Source of the DNA: Punica granatum
Taxonomy: Eukaryota > Streptophyta > Magnoliopsida > Myrtales > Lythraceae
DNA length: 64,000 nt
Assembly: GCF_007655135.1 (NCBI RefSeq)
Contig: NC_045134.1
Coordinates: 27,366,568-27,430,567, forward strand
Direction of reading: 5' to 3'
In this document: one piece after another, positions 11,132 through 21,513 of the stretch
Numbering within the stretch: position 1 is the stretch's first letter
Layout of the letters: each line of letters opens with the position of its first letter
The notes under the pieces: generated by a model
Databases searched by the model: none
Seen by the model: only the letters and a program-made list of their open reading frames with translations
What the model was told of the DNA's origin: nothing
Position numbers and translations under genes: made by a program

Positions 11132-13023
11132 TTACTCCACCAGCCACGGCTCTTGAGCGGGTGTCCATTGGCACAGTTCACCTTCCTTGAACCAAAGAGC
11201 TACGAAGAAAGGAAAATTACATTTCAGAGATAATCCCCAGAGAGCGATAAAAAGAATTATGATGATTTGCCTCATCTAAATCGGCATCAACTATTATTTT
11301 CTTCGGTAATCCTGGTTAAATGATACGCCAACTTCTTAAGTCCAAATACAAGATTCCACGTGAACAATATGATCTCATCTGGTGGAAGAGAGCTCAACCC
11401 AGCTTAATCCCCTAGTCTAAGCCAGAGACATCAACATTCTCTCAAATAGAAATGCGTATTCTGGAACTTAATCTGTAACCAAATTACCTAATGCTCTAAT
11501 AAATCCAAGGTTCCAGACTTGCGACCCGAAAAGTTTCAAAAAGGGAAAAAAGAAGACCCGAAAAGTAAAAACATTCAAAACTACATAATACGAGCGAACC
11601 GACAAAAACTATATTATGTGAAAGCATTTTACTCTATATATTTGATTCCGGAGCATACCAATTTCACGCTTGCCGTTCTCGGGGCTGTCACTTCCATGCA
11701 CGATATTCCTGTTCCAAAAACACATGAAGCAAAATGACGCCAATCCTATAATTCAATAGCTGGAGCCTTTCAGAGTAGTAACTACTTATACTTTGGACAC
11801 TGTGACACTGTGAGTAGATAATCTAAATGTACTGGAAATTGAAGAGAAAAATAACGCAAGACCACAAACTGATGCAGCAGGGCACAAAGCACAAACCTTC
11901 CAGTTTGAACTGCAAGATCTCCCCTAATTGTCCCAGGCTCAGCCTGAAGAGGATTAGTCGACCCTATTAACTTGCGAGCTGACGCAACCACTCCAACTCC
12001 CTCCCATGCCTGCAAACGCAACATCCCAAGTCATCTTTCCGAAGCAAAACTAAAGACGTATTGAGATCCTCAAAGCCTGAACAATAACCTCATAATAGAA
12101 ACATAGAAAGAGAACAGACATTTATCGTACCATAGAAACCACAGGACCTGAAGTAATGTACTCAATCAATTTAGGGAAGAATGGCTTTGACTGAAGATCT
12201 TTGTAGTGCTCCTGTCATTTCATCATCATCGTAACGTAGGAATAACCACAAAAAATCTAATGTTTCGATCATGTAATCACGAGAAATACGTCACTCCTCA
12301 GCCCAAGAGCACAATTTTAAGATTTCACGGGTCTATTAATCAGACCGCTCCAATGTAGACACACAGAATTTTCAACTGCGGACCTGGGCCAGTTCTTTGG
12401 GGCATCGGAAGAGCTTCAAGCCGGTTAATTTGAAGCCCTTCTTCTCGAACCTTGAAATTATCTCCCCCACCTAAACCATCAATTTCAGACATACAAAAGA
12501 TCAATGTAATGCCATAGAAGAAGGAATCAAGCAAGGGAAGAGGATAAGCAGAGCTTACGAGGCCCCTCTGAACTCCATCAGGCTTCACCATTATGTAAGT
12601 CTCCTCCACTTCCTATAAACCAACAGACAAATAAGAAATGCTCACAAATGGAGAACCCGCAATTGTCAACATTTCAATCAAATTTCCCCCTAAATACTAG
12701 AAACAGAACAAGTGGTAGACTTGAATCCATGGAATTGACAGAGAGAGGCGACGAACCAGGGAGGCGACCAGGTGGGGAAGGAAGATGCGGGGCTGGATAC
12801 GGCTGCGGGGAACATGGCCAGGACCGGAGGAGAAGAGATGGGTTTTGGAGTGGAATGCAGCTAAGTGGAGGTAGAGGTGGTTGCTGGGGGGTGTGCACAG
12901 GATAGGGGAGCGGGCGTAGTTTAAGCAGCTGCGAGGAGCTCTGTATCCGTTATCCCTTCCAGCTTTTGAAGAAGAAAAAGCAACGCACGCGCTTCTGCCT
13001 CCGACCACTAAGACTGCATCCAT
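11132..13023 (-). CDS. Nucleoside diphosphate kinase, plastid type (copy 1, complete)
   Basis: Seven minus-strand exons, in order of transcription: 13023-12757, 12612-12559, 12470-12384, 12211-12131, 12009-11897, 11708-11659 and 11199-11132, giving 239 residues. The first 85 or so residues are rich in Ser, Arg and Ala with few acidic residues, like a chloroplast transit peptide. The core starts [18 protein letters not shown] and contains the NDPK residues: K of VKPDG, Y of EHYKDL, F of PFFP, ARKLIG, GTIRGD, and the phosphorylated histidine in NIVHGSD (about residue 205). It ends EPWLVE. The enzyme passes the terminal phosphate of ATP to other NDPs via phosphohistidine. Length and layout fit plant type-II (NDPK2-like) enzymes. 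The exon 1 donor is ambiguous between two in-frame GT sites three codons apart. An upstream in-frame ATG at 13080 would add 19 residues. Confidence 0.9.
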
Positions 13024-13087
13024 TCCTTGCTTGCTTGCTTGCTGTTGCTGTTGTCTCTCTCTCCCCCTCCCAAATCCCAAGCTTGTC

Positions 13088-13096
13088 TATATAAAT
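13088..13096 (-). promoter_or_regulatory. TATA-like box upstream of NDPK copy 1
   Basis: On the minus strand TTTATATAG lies about 65-75 bases before the start codon. The same box is kept at about 17083-17091 before copy 2. Confidence 0.45.
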
Positions 13097-13488
13097 GCAA
13101 GATGTGGTCAAGTTACTGAAATGCCCTTCTGTTTGTCTTCATTCTGCTGATACTATTTGACATTTTTGGTTAGTTCTATGGGCATTTACGGTATTGTTGT
13201 GCTGCACATTGGAACGTTTGAGGAAGATATGCTTAGCAGTTGAAGACAAAAATGCCTTCTTTTCATCTGTATGTAAAGCCTTGATTCATTGTTTAGTTAA
13301 ACCGCAGGTGCCTTGTCAAAGCAAATCCGGTTTCGGTCTGTTTATGCAAATAACAAACCAACGCCCTTCTTTATTGCACGCTTGCGACATCGATCGCACT
13401 TGACTCGGATGTGCTTATTATTGTTCACACACAACATTGCAGTCACTGCTACGGATATCGTATTGTAGCAGTGTGTCTTATTTTAGAG

Positions 13489-14778
13489 CAAGGTTGTCAG
13501 AATCGCGATCCTACCTAGGATCGGTCGGGGTCATGGGATCGTGAATCGTAGAATCGGATCGTGGATAGTAAGATTCTACCTATAATCGAAAAAACATCAT
13601 CTATATATATATATCGCGCACAAAAAATCAATCCATGTTCATTCAAGTTCAATAAAGAAGCACAATACAGCACATCACATTTCCAAAATTTTACCATTAC
13701 TTAGAGCTAGCATATCAATAGCAAAGTCAAAAGCCATCGTGATTGATATTATCACGGCCCAAATTATGACCAACAGAAACCACATGAAGAAGCTCCGCCT
13801 TAAAGGTAAGCCACTGATCAAGAGTAAGATAGTGCGGGCAGATGCATAGGAACTGATCTTAATCATAATGACAAATACTGCAACTTTAGGCCTTTCTGAA
13901 CTAAAGCATGAACCGATAAATAAATTATGGCAAGCATATGTTAACTTACAGATTTAAGACATTCTCATTATGACAAGCATATGTTGGCAAAACAACCCTC
14001 GACCTCGCTAAACCAGAGACTTTTAGATTTAAACCCATTATCTTTACTGAAAAGGAACAGACTCTTATGATCAATATGTGTTGTGTTGATCAACAGAAAT
14101 TTCAATCAAATTGTCAACGGAAAGCTCAAATTGTCAGCAATTTCGATTAGCAAGCTCAAACAAGACAAGGAGAGCTTGAAGCCTCACCTCAGCAAACCGA
14201 AGCAGAGCAGCTCGAACCCAGAGAAGAAGGGCAAGCCGACAGCAGACCGAAGCAGAGCAGCTCCGCAGCAATTCCGGCGTTCCGCAACAGCTCCGACTCC
14301 GTAGCAGCTCGACAACTCCGGCTCCCGCTCCGGCTCCGCAGCAACTCCAGTTCCACACTCCACAGCAGCTCAAGCTCCACAGAAGAATGACGAGAAGAAG
14401 GGAAGGGTCTCAAGGGAAGATTGCAATCGGAGAAATTAGGGCAGAAGATGGACGAGAATAAGGGATTCCAATCGGAGAAGTGTCGGAGAAATTAGGGCAG
14501 AAGCTGAGTTTTCTTCGTTCGATCAGAAAAGAGAATAGCGGGGGGAAGAAAATCCGACCCGACCTGCTCAACGGGCCCGCTAGGCTTGGGCCAATTTTGC
14601 GGCTTCAGCTGAATTGTAGGATTGCCTGGGTCGCACCGATCCTACGATTCACCAACCCGACTCGCAATCCGAGCTCGATTCTGCAATTTCGATCCCTCGG
14701 GTGGAATCGGGATCGTTAGTCTCCATAGGATCATAGAATCGTACAATTCTACGAGTTAAATTGCGATTCTAATAACCA
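13489..14778 (+). mobile_element. 1.3-kb non-autonomous TIR transposon between the NDPK copies
   Basis: The insertion is defined by comparing the two duplication units: unit 2 carries the empty site near 17490. The ends are imperfect inverted repeats (GGTTGTCAGAATCGCGATC versus, reading inward from the right, GGTTATTAGAATCGCAATT). The host word TATTTTAGAG is present at 13479-13488 and again at 14779-14788, a target-site duplication of about 10 bases. Inside are repeats of GATCGTGAATCG type and a Ser/Pro-rich GC-richer block (14160-14400) that gives spurious open frames. No transposase is visible. The target size suggests a Mutator- or hAT-type element. Confidence 0.8.
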
Positions 14779-14826
14779 TATTTTAGAGTAAAGCAAAGCC
14801 GTCTTGTTGCTATAGAACCTAAGACA

Positions 14827-17536
14827 GGATAATCTAAGTTTTTTCCCTTGTCGGTTGATATTGACGTGTATCCCATTGTACCAAAGCCCTCATAAGATTG
14901 GGCCAACATATGTATGTCAATTCCGATTGCATTCGTAAAGCTGTCCGACTTATATTATCACAACCCACAAGGTTTTTGCTTGATTAATTTTCACATTGTT
15001 CTTTGTAATTTTTGAAACACAACGATAAGGTAAAACAATTGATCCAACAGTTCGACCTAATAAAGTTCATGCGATAAGTAAAACACAAATAATCCCATTA
15101 AGAGGAAATTTCTCAAAGTTTAGCCTCTCACAGTACAGGTGAAACCTGGGCTTATGCACCCTCTAGAATAAATGGAAATATTAATCCAAGGAGAATATAA
15201 GACAAGATTAACACCATTCGACACTTGAAGATATGTATGCTCATAGAGTTTACAAAATTGCAGTCCGTTGAACTTGAAGTTTTGAATCATTACTCCACCA
15301 GCCACGGCTCTTGAGCAGGTGTCCATTGGCACAGTTCGCCTTCTTTGAACCAAAGAGCTATGAAGAAAGAAAAATTACATTTCAGAGATAATCCACAGAG
15401 AGTGATACGAAGAATTATGCTGGTTTGCCTCTTCTAAATCGGTATCAACTATTATTTTCTTCGGTAATCCTGGTTAAATGATACGCCAACTTCTTAAGTC
15501 CAAATACAAGATTCCATGCGAACAGTATGATCTCATCTGGTGGAAGAGAGCTCAACCCAGCTTAATCCCCTAGTCTAAGCCAGAGACATCAACATTCTCT
15601 CAAATAGAAATGCATATTCTGGAACTTAATCCGTAACCATATTACCTAATGCTCTAATAAATCCAAGGTTCCAGACTTGCGACCCGAAAAGTTTCAAAAA
15701 GAGAAAAAAGAAGACCCGAAAAGTAAAAACATTCAAAACTGCATAATATGAGCGAACCGACAAAAACTATATTATGTGAAAGCATTTTACTCTATATATT
15801 TGATTCCGGAGCATACCAATTTCACGCTTGCCGTTCTCGGGGCTGTCACTTCCATGCACGATATTCCTGTTCCAAAAACACATGAAGCAAAATGACGCCA
15901 ATCCTATAATTCAATAGCTGGAGCCTTTCAGAGTAGTAACTACTTATACTTTGGACACTGTGACACTGTGAGTAGATAATCTAAATGTACTGGAAATTGA
16001 AGAGAAAAAGAACGCAAGACCACAAACTGATGCAGCAAGGCACAAAGCACAAACCTTCCAGTTTGAACTGCAAGATCTCCCCTAATTGTCCCAGGCTCAG
16101 CCTGAAGAGGATTAGTCGACCCTATTAACTTGCGAGCCGACACAACCACTCCAACACCCTCCCATGCCTGCAAACGCAACATCCCAAGTCATCTTTCCGA
16201 AGCAAAACTAACGACGTAATGAGATCCTCAAAGCCTGAACAATAGAAAATCGAATGTTTCGATCATGTAATCACGAGAAAAACGTTACTCCTCATCCCAA
16301 GAGCACAATTTTAAGATTTCACGGGTCTATTAATCAGACCGCTCCAATGTAGACGCACAGAATTTTCGACTACGGACCTGGGCCAGTTCTTTGGGGCATC
16401 GGAAGAGCTTCAAGCCGGTTAATTTGAAGCCCTTCTTCTCGAACCTTGAAATTATCTCTCCCACCTAAACCATCAATTTCAGACATACAAAAGATCAATG
16501 TAATGCCCTGGAAAAAGGAATCAAGCAAGGGAAGAGGATAAGCAGAGCTTACGAGGCCCCTCTGAACTCCATCAGGCTTCACCATTATGTAAGTCTCCTC
16601 CACTTCCTATAAACCAACAGACAAATAAGAAACACTCACAAATGGAGAACCCGCAATTGTCAACATTTCAATCAAATTTCCCCCTAAATACTCGAAACAG
16701 AACAAGCGGTAGACTTGAATCCATGGAATTGACAGAGAGAGGCGACGAACCAGGGAGGCGACCAGGTGGGGAAGGAAGATGCGGGGCTGGATACGGCTGC
16801 GGGGAACATGGCCAGGACCGGAGGAGAAGAGATGGGTGTTGGAGTGGAATGCAGCTAAGTGGAGGTAGTGGTGCTTGCTGGAGGGTGTGCGCAGGATAGG
16901 GGAGCGGGCGTAGTTTAAGCAGCTGCGAGGAGCTCTGTATCCGTTATCCCTTCCAGCTTTTGAAGAAGAAGAAGCAACGCACGCGCTTCTGCCTCCGACC
17001 ACTGAGACCGCATCCATTCCTCCCTCCCTTGCTTGCTGTTGCTGTCGTCTCCCTCTCGCCCTCCCTAGTCCCCAGCTTGTCTATATAAATGCAGGCACTT
17101 GTGGTTGAGTTACTGAAATGCCCTTCTGTTTGTCTTCATTCTGCTGGTACTATTTGCCATTTCTTGTTAGTTCTATGGGCATTTACGGTATTGTCGTGCT
17201 GCACATTGGAACGTTTGAGGAAGATATATTCGAAGACAAAAATGCCTTCTTTTTCATTTGTATGTAAAGCCTTGATTGATTGTTTAATTAAACTGCTGGA
17301 GCTCTCTATGGAGTGGGTCATCTTGTCAAAGCAAATCCAGTTTCGGTCTGTTTATGCAAACAACAAACCAACACACTTCTTTATTGCATGCTCGCTACAT
17401 CGATCCCACCTGACTCGGATGTGCTTATTATTGTTCACACACAGCGTTGCAGTCACTGCTACGGATATCGTATTGTAGCAGTGTGTTTTATTTTAGAGTA
17501 AAAGCAAAGCCGTCTTGTTGCTATAGAACTAAGACG
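14827..17536. repeat. Tandem segmental duplication, unit 2
   Basis: Second copy of the 10.67-kb block, nearly identical over most of its length, including UTR, introns and promoter. It lacks the transposon and about 160 bases around NDPK exon 4. It ends about 65 bases from the GRAS gene stop codon. Confidence 0.9.
15290..17017 (-). CDS. Nucleoside diphosphate kinase duplicate lacking exon 4
   Basis: Six exons match copy 1: 17017-16751, 16606-16553, 16464-16378, 16167-16055, 15866-15817 and 15357-15290. All splice sites and frames are kept. The segment that holds exon 4 in copy 1 (81 bases) is absent: the sequence passes from the CCTGAACAATA word to the ATGTTTCGATCATG word with about 160 bases missing. 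Because exon 4 is exactly 27 codons, splicing exon 3 to 5 stays in frame and would give 212 residues ending EPWLVE. The lost part includes the EHYKDL tyrosine and the PFFP phenylalanine that in NDPKs line the nucleotide site, and part of the helical core. The catalytic NIVHGSD remains. By inference the product is inactive or unstable, or serves another role; it may be an early pseudogene. Confidence 0.8.
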
Positions 17537-17599
17537 GGTTTATTGTTTTTCAGAAAAGAGCTCAAAGTGCAGTTCGTTTTCCAGCTGATGATGCTGTGT

Positions 17600-19096
17600 T
17601 CAGCATTTCCAGCAAGAAGCCGCAATGATTGGCTTTGAGTTCCAACCGAGAAGGAGACACCCTTTGTCTTCCACCACGGTGTAACCTTCGATGATGTTCT
17701 TCTTCTTGAGCCACTGCTTGGCCTGAGCGATCATCTTGATTGGAGCCGCTTGGAAACCGGCTCGGCTCATCCTCCTCCGCCACTGGTCGACCCTCTCGTG
17801 CCGTTCCACCCTTGCAGGCCCCTCGCAGCTCACTATGTTCTTTATCTCCTCTGCGAAGTAGAACTGCTCCACCTTAGCCCTCCTTGTGTCGTACTTTGGG
17901 AGCATCGCATCCAAGGAATCAAAGATTGCGGAGTAATAGTGCAGAGCTTCCATGAACCTACCAAGGAAGAAGGGCCCGTTGTGGCTGGAGTCCTGCTCGA
18001 CTAGGACAAGGACCTTTGGAGAAAGCTCGCGAATCATCTGCAACACCGAGTTCAGGGCTCCCCTGCTCTCTTTCACCACGCAGTGCAGCTGAAGAATGCT
18101 GTTTACAACGAGGACTTCACCTTCATAGACCGTGATATCTCGGGGCTGAAGGTCCTCAAGGCTGCTCTCCACCACCGAGAACTCCAGATTTATCCCCATA
18201 CTTTTGGCATAAATCTCAAGTTCCTGTCCGATCACATAGAACTTACTCGCATATAGACCGACGGCAGTGATCCGAAGCCGCAGTAGAGGCGGCCCAGAAT
18301 GGACTGCCAGGCTCCTGATCAGATGACGCCATTGGTGACCATGTGGGAGGCCAAGGGTCATCCCCAGGTCCAACACATGGACAAAACTCTCTCCCTCAAA
18401 GGCTTCCAATATTGAAGAATTGGCTACAAAGTGGCTGAACTGAATGTGCGGGCAGATCTCGTAGACCAATCCTAGGGCATCCTCCTTCTTCTCCGATGAG
18501 ACCTCCATGAATTTGGCTGTGTAATGTGCAGAGAAACCCACCGTCCCAAGGGGCTGAAGAAAGGATAGGCGGTTGGCCAGGCCCTGAACGAAGCAAGAAG
18601 CTACCCGCTGAAATGAGGAGCCAAACACCAAAGCTCTCACCCGGAGCTCTGACAGTAAAGTCGAGGCATGGGCTTTGTCCCTACAAGCCACGGCCTCTGC
18701 ACAAGAAACTAGGAGGTGAACGAGTCTTATCGCTTCAGCCGAAGAATCTTCCCTGTTCAGGTCATCCTCAGACTCGATGACATCCTCCACAGCCTCAGCT
18801 ACCTGGTATCTTTTGCTGTAGTTCGAAATGTGGTCTCTGAAGTTGAGCTTATTGAGGCTGCTAGTGCTGCTGCTTCGGCTAATTCCAATCCAACATAAGC
18901 TTCCATCCTTCCTGGCAAGTGAAAGTGATTCGCCAGCACTATAAGTCCTCCTAATCCTCTTGTGGCACCTAACTTCATCCAAAGGGAAGGAAAATGTCGA
19001 ATCAGGGGGCATAGTCTCGAGCAGAAGGCTCAGATCGAGTCCTGGCGCAACATCGGTGATGCATAACTCATGATCAGACTTGGGATTAGGGACCAT
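17600..19096 (-). CDS. GRAS-family transcriptional regulator (possibly RAD1-like)
   Basis: A single uninterrupted frame of 498 residues, as usual for GRAS genes. Residues about 1-120 are the variable N-terminus (a basic CHKRIRRTYSAG stretch and a serine run). From about 123 the GRAS domain follows: leucine-rich region I (RLVHLLVSCAEAV), the VHIID-type motif VHVLDLGMTLGLPHGHQW (about 239-256), a second leucine-rich part, PFYRE-like and RVER segments, and the SAW region ending in GWNSKPIIAASCWKC. GRAS proteins act in the nucleus in hormone, root or symbiosis programmes. The CWKC ending recalls the RAD1 group linked to arbuscular mycorrhiza, but that is from memory of the family and needs a tree. 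Start: first ATG of the frame. Confidence 0.93.
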   Translation of the reverse strand: MVPNPKSDHELCITDVAPGLDLSLLLETMPPDSTFSFPLDEVRCHKRIRRTYSAGESLSLARKDGSLCWIGISRSSSTSSLNKLNFRDHISNYSKRYQVAEAVEDVIESEDDLNREDSSAEAIRLVHLLVSCAEAVACRDKAHASTLLSELRVRALVFGSSFQRVASCFVQGLANRLSFLQPLGTVGFSAHYTAKFMEVSSEKKEDALGLVYEICPHIQFSHFVANSSILEAFEGESFVHVLDLGMTLGLPHGHQWRHLIRSLAVHSGPPLLRLRITAVGLYASKFYVIGQELEIYAKSMGINLEFSVVESSLEDLQPRDITVYEGEVLVVNSILQLHCVVKESRGALNSVLQMIRELSPKVLVLVEQDSSHNGPFFLGRFMEALHYYSAIFDSLDAMLPKYDTRRAKVEQFYFAEEIKNIVSCEGPARVERHERVDQWRRRMSRAGFQAAPIKMIAQAKQWLKKKNIIEGYTVVEDKGCLLLGWNSKPIIAASCWKC

Positions 19097-20160
19097 ATCT
19101 TGGAAGGTACACTCTTCCTTTATTCTATGATATGTTGGTCCTTGGGATAGAACTTTGAAAGAGCCTTACACCAGCCTAAGGTGACTTATATTGCAGGAGA
19201 ACCCTTTCTTGTTGGTGGGAAGTACGAGGCAAATTCGAGGTGCAAAAGACAAGTGATTGCAAAGAGACAGAGAACATCTAATAGATTATTAGGTGTGCCC
19301 CGAAATAGTAACATTCGTCTCACATGGAGCAATCGAGGCCATGCCAATATGCTTGCCTCCAAGAACTTTGGATTGCTCTTCTGTTTTTCTTCCATAGCAG
19401 GAGGCTGGTATTGTCAAAACATATCCATATATATATATATGCTCTTTCTGTAAAGAATTTTTCTTCCTACGTGTCTTATCCATCCAGTTATGTCTATGCA
19501 TAATGGATAAGTTCTATATGGTAGGAGTTCTATTTAATTTTTATTTTTTTTAACTCGTCGAAACAGATGAAACCGGTGGCTTTCTAAACCTGGGCATCTT
19601 TAGTATCCGTTTAAACTTACAGCATGATTTGTTCACGACTGGATCTGAATAGAGTGATGAAAGTCGTGCTTTGTGATGTGCTATTACGATTTACATCTGA
19701 TTTTCCATGGAAAAGCACTCTTCTGCATTTTAGCCAATCTGGTTTAACAGCAGCCGGGCTGCTATTCAACTTCACCTGACATTATGGTCTATAGCTACAA
19801 TCGAACAAAGAATCAGAACTTGGGTACAAGTCAAACCTTTACTTTTATATGCAGTGATTAGTTCTCCTAATCCTACTCATCAACCTCTCGGGCACATTCG
19901 TATTTCGAGATTGCAGAGTTTGTCTTCAGGATCTCGACCTCATTGGGCACTTCCTGGAGTCTTCCATGCATTATGATTCTTTAGCCAGCAATTCCTCTAC
20001 ATGTGGACGCATATGTAGCAAGTAAGCCGTGAGGGTAATCGACTTTCACTCAACTGCTTCCTATTAGCCATTAGATAAAGATGTAACATTATTAATTTGG
20101 AAGGAAAAACAGGAGAATTGCTGTTTTAAAAGATACATTAGCAGTGAAAACATAGAACAC
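19097..20160. other. Intergenic region between GRAS and BAHD genes
   Basis: About 1 kb holding the GRAS promoter (minus strand) and the 3' flank of the BAHD gene. There is a short (AT)n run at 19426-19441. No further gene or clear repeat was seen. Confidence 0.5.
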
Positions 20161-21513
20161 TCAAAGTTGAGGATTCAGCAGAAGGCAGGAAGCACTGGAG
20201 TTTGTGGAAGCAAACGAGAGAATCTCTCGGTCCCTCTCGAAAATGGCCATGTCCCCTTCCTCGAGAGTGACCCATGCTTCGATCCCCTTACTGTCCCTCG
20301 TCTCGATCAGAACGACCACATTCTTGAAGGCAAGACCAGCACTGCTGACCCAAACAGGCTTCCCCCACCCGAAATCAGCCTCGTACAGTCGTAATCTCCC
20401 GAGACTCGTAAACCGGTATATGTCCACGTTCCGTGAGACCAGTTCAACAACCTGTTTGAGGGACTCAATTATGACCGAGAACCCACTATTCCCCTGCATT
20501 TTCCTGATATGTTCTGCATCAAATTTGTTAATTGATCGTCTGATCTGATTTACCAGCTCATGCAGCTCGACCTCTTGAGCTCTTGGTTCGATCTCTGGCG
20601 CCGGTGCTATTGCAAGCCAAAGAATATTCCCAACACAATTCTCCGGCAAGGGCGGGTCCATCCTTGCCCTTAAGTTCACAGTTTGAGTCAAAACAGATTG
20701 AATCAAAGAACCTTTTCTAATCCAATTAACATTAATTGCACATCTCCATATGAGCGCCGAGACTGCCTCGACTCGACTGGGATTCTCAATGCACCTACCT
20801 TCCTTGAGTTTGTCCCTTAAAAGGGCAATCTTCGATTCGCCAAACACAAACCTCTTTGTGACACACTTGTCCCTCGGGATGTCCAGGGTGGGCAATAGGC
20901 CCGATAAGTCCCTCTGGGGGAAAAGAGAGGGCCCCACGAATAAGGGTGATGAAGAAGGATCGCCTGAACCTCGAGAGTTAGCCGCCCACGAGTTCATGAG
21001 TGAAGTAAACGTAATCCCATCCACGATCTTATGGAGTACACATATACCGATGGCTATTCCCCCGCAGGTGAATACATTGGCTTGAGTGGCCAACTGAACT
21101 TCCCTATCGTGAGAACTAGTGGTGGAATGGTACTCACTAGGAAGCAACTGATCCATTACTTCTGCAGAAGGTTGGCGGAGGACTTCCGAGAGTGGGAGGC
21201 TCGATTCAGCCTCGAAAAAATCGACCCCATCGTCGTCACACTCAATGAACCGGTTCTCGCGGACTCTCCCAGCAAGTGGGTAGAACTTGGCCAAGGTTAG
21301 AGACAAGGAATGCTTTAGGCAGTCTATTCTTGAGCGAGCTTGGAGCCTGCAGCCGGTTCCATCAGGAGGAGCATAGTAGAATATCATAGGCACATACTCG
21401 GGAGGAGAGAGCTGGTCCAGGAGCGAGAGTTGGAAGTTCCTTAGGCTCGTAGGAGTCGAGGAAGATGGCTTGATTCTCTCTTTGGATACGATCTCGATCT
21501 TCAGTACATCCAT
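20161..21513 (-). CDS. BAHD-family acyltransferase (vinorine synthase-like clade)
   Basis: One exon of 450 residues. It has both BAHD signatures: HxxxD as HKIVD (residues 161-165), whose histidine is the catalytic base, and DFGWG (380-384), which is structural. The ends and length match cytosolic acyl-CoA-dependent O- or N-acyltransferases. The YAPPDG and FYPLAGR segments and the SLxxTLxxFYPLAGR pattern resemble the vinorine synthase / deacetylvindoline acetyltransferase-like group (clade III), but the acceptor substrate cannot be deduced. The protein is intact, so an active enzyme of secondary metabolism is likely. It is transcribed in the same direction as the GRAS gene, about 1 kb upstream of it, with no sign of functional coupling. 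Confidence 0.93.
   Translation of the reverse strand: MDVLKIEIVSKERIKPSSSTPTSLRNFQLSLLDQLSPPEYVPMIFYYAPPDGTGCRLQARSRIDCLKHSLSLTLAKFYPLAGRVRENRFIECDDDGVDFFEAESSLPLSEVLRQPSAEVMDQLLPSEYHSTTSSHDREVQLATQANVFTCGGIAIGICVLHKIVDGITFTSLMNSWAANSRGSGDPSSSPLFVGPSLFPQRDLSGLLPTLDIPRDKCVTKRFVFGESKIALLRDKLKEGRCIENPSRVEAVSALIWRCAINVNWIRKGSLIQSVLTQTVNLRARMDPPLPENCVGNILWLAIAPAPEIEPRAQEVELHELVNQIRRSINKFDAEHIRKMQGNSGFSVIIESLKQVVELVSRNVDIYRFTSLGRLRLYEADFGWGKPVWVSSAGLAFKNVVVLIETRDSKGIEAWVTLEEGDMAIFERDREILSFASTNSSASCLLLNPQL

Larger units (their letters stand above)
10668..14826. repeat. Tandem segmental duplication, unit 1 (NDPK gene)
   Basis: The block from GATAATCTAA near 10668 to CTAAGAC near 14826 is repeated as 14827-17536. 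Unit 1 is longer only because of a 1.3-kb transposon at 13489-14778. The left edge is fixed by similarity starting at GATAATCTAA, and the right edge by GCCGTCTTGTTGCTATAGAA followed by TAAGAC, present at about 14800 and 17510. Confidence 0.9.

Noticed and set aside
12648..12905. Open frame on the plus strand opposite NDPK exon 1 (85 codons; a twin exists at 16642-16899)
   Set aside because: Antisense shadow of the GC-rich transit-peptide exon; Gly/Arg-rich, no start context, duplicated only because the gene is.
14134..14413. Ser/Cys/Leu-rich frames on the minus strand
   Set aside because: They come from a CAGCTCCG-like simple repeat inside the transposon at 13489-14778.
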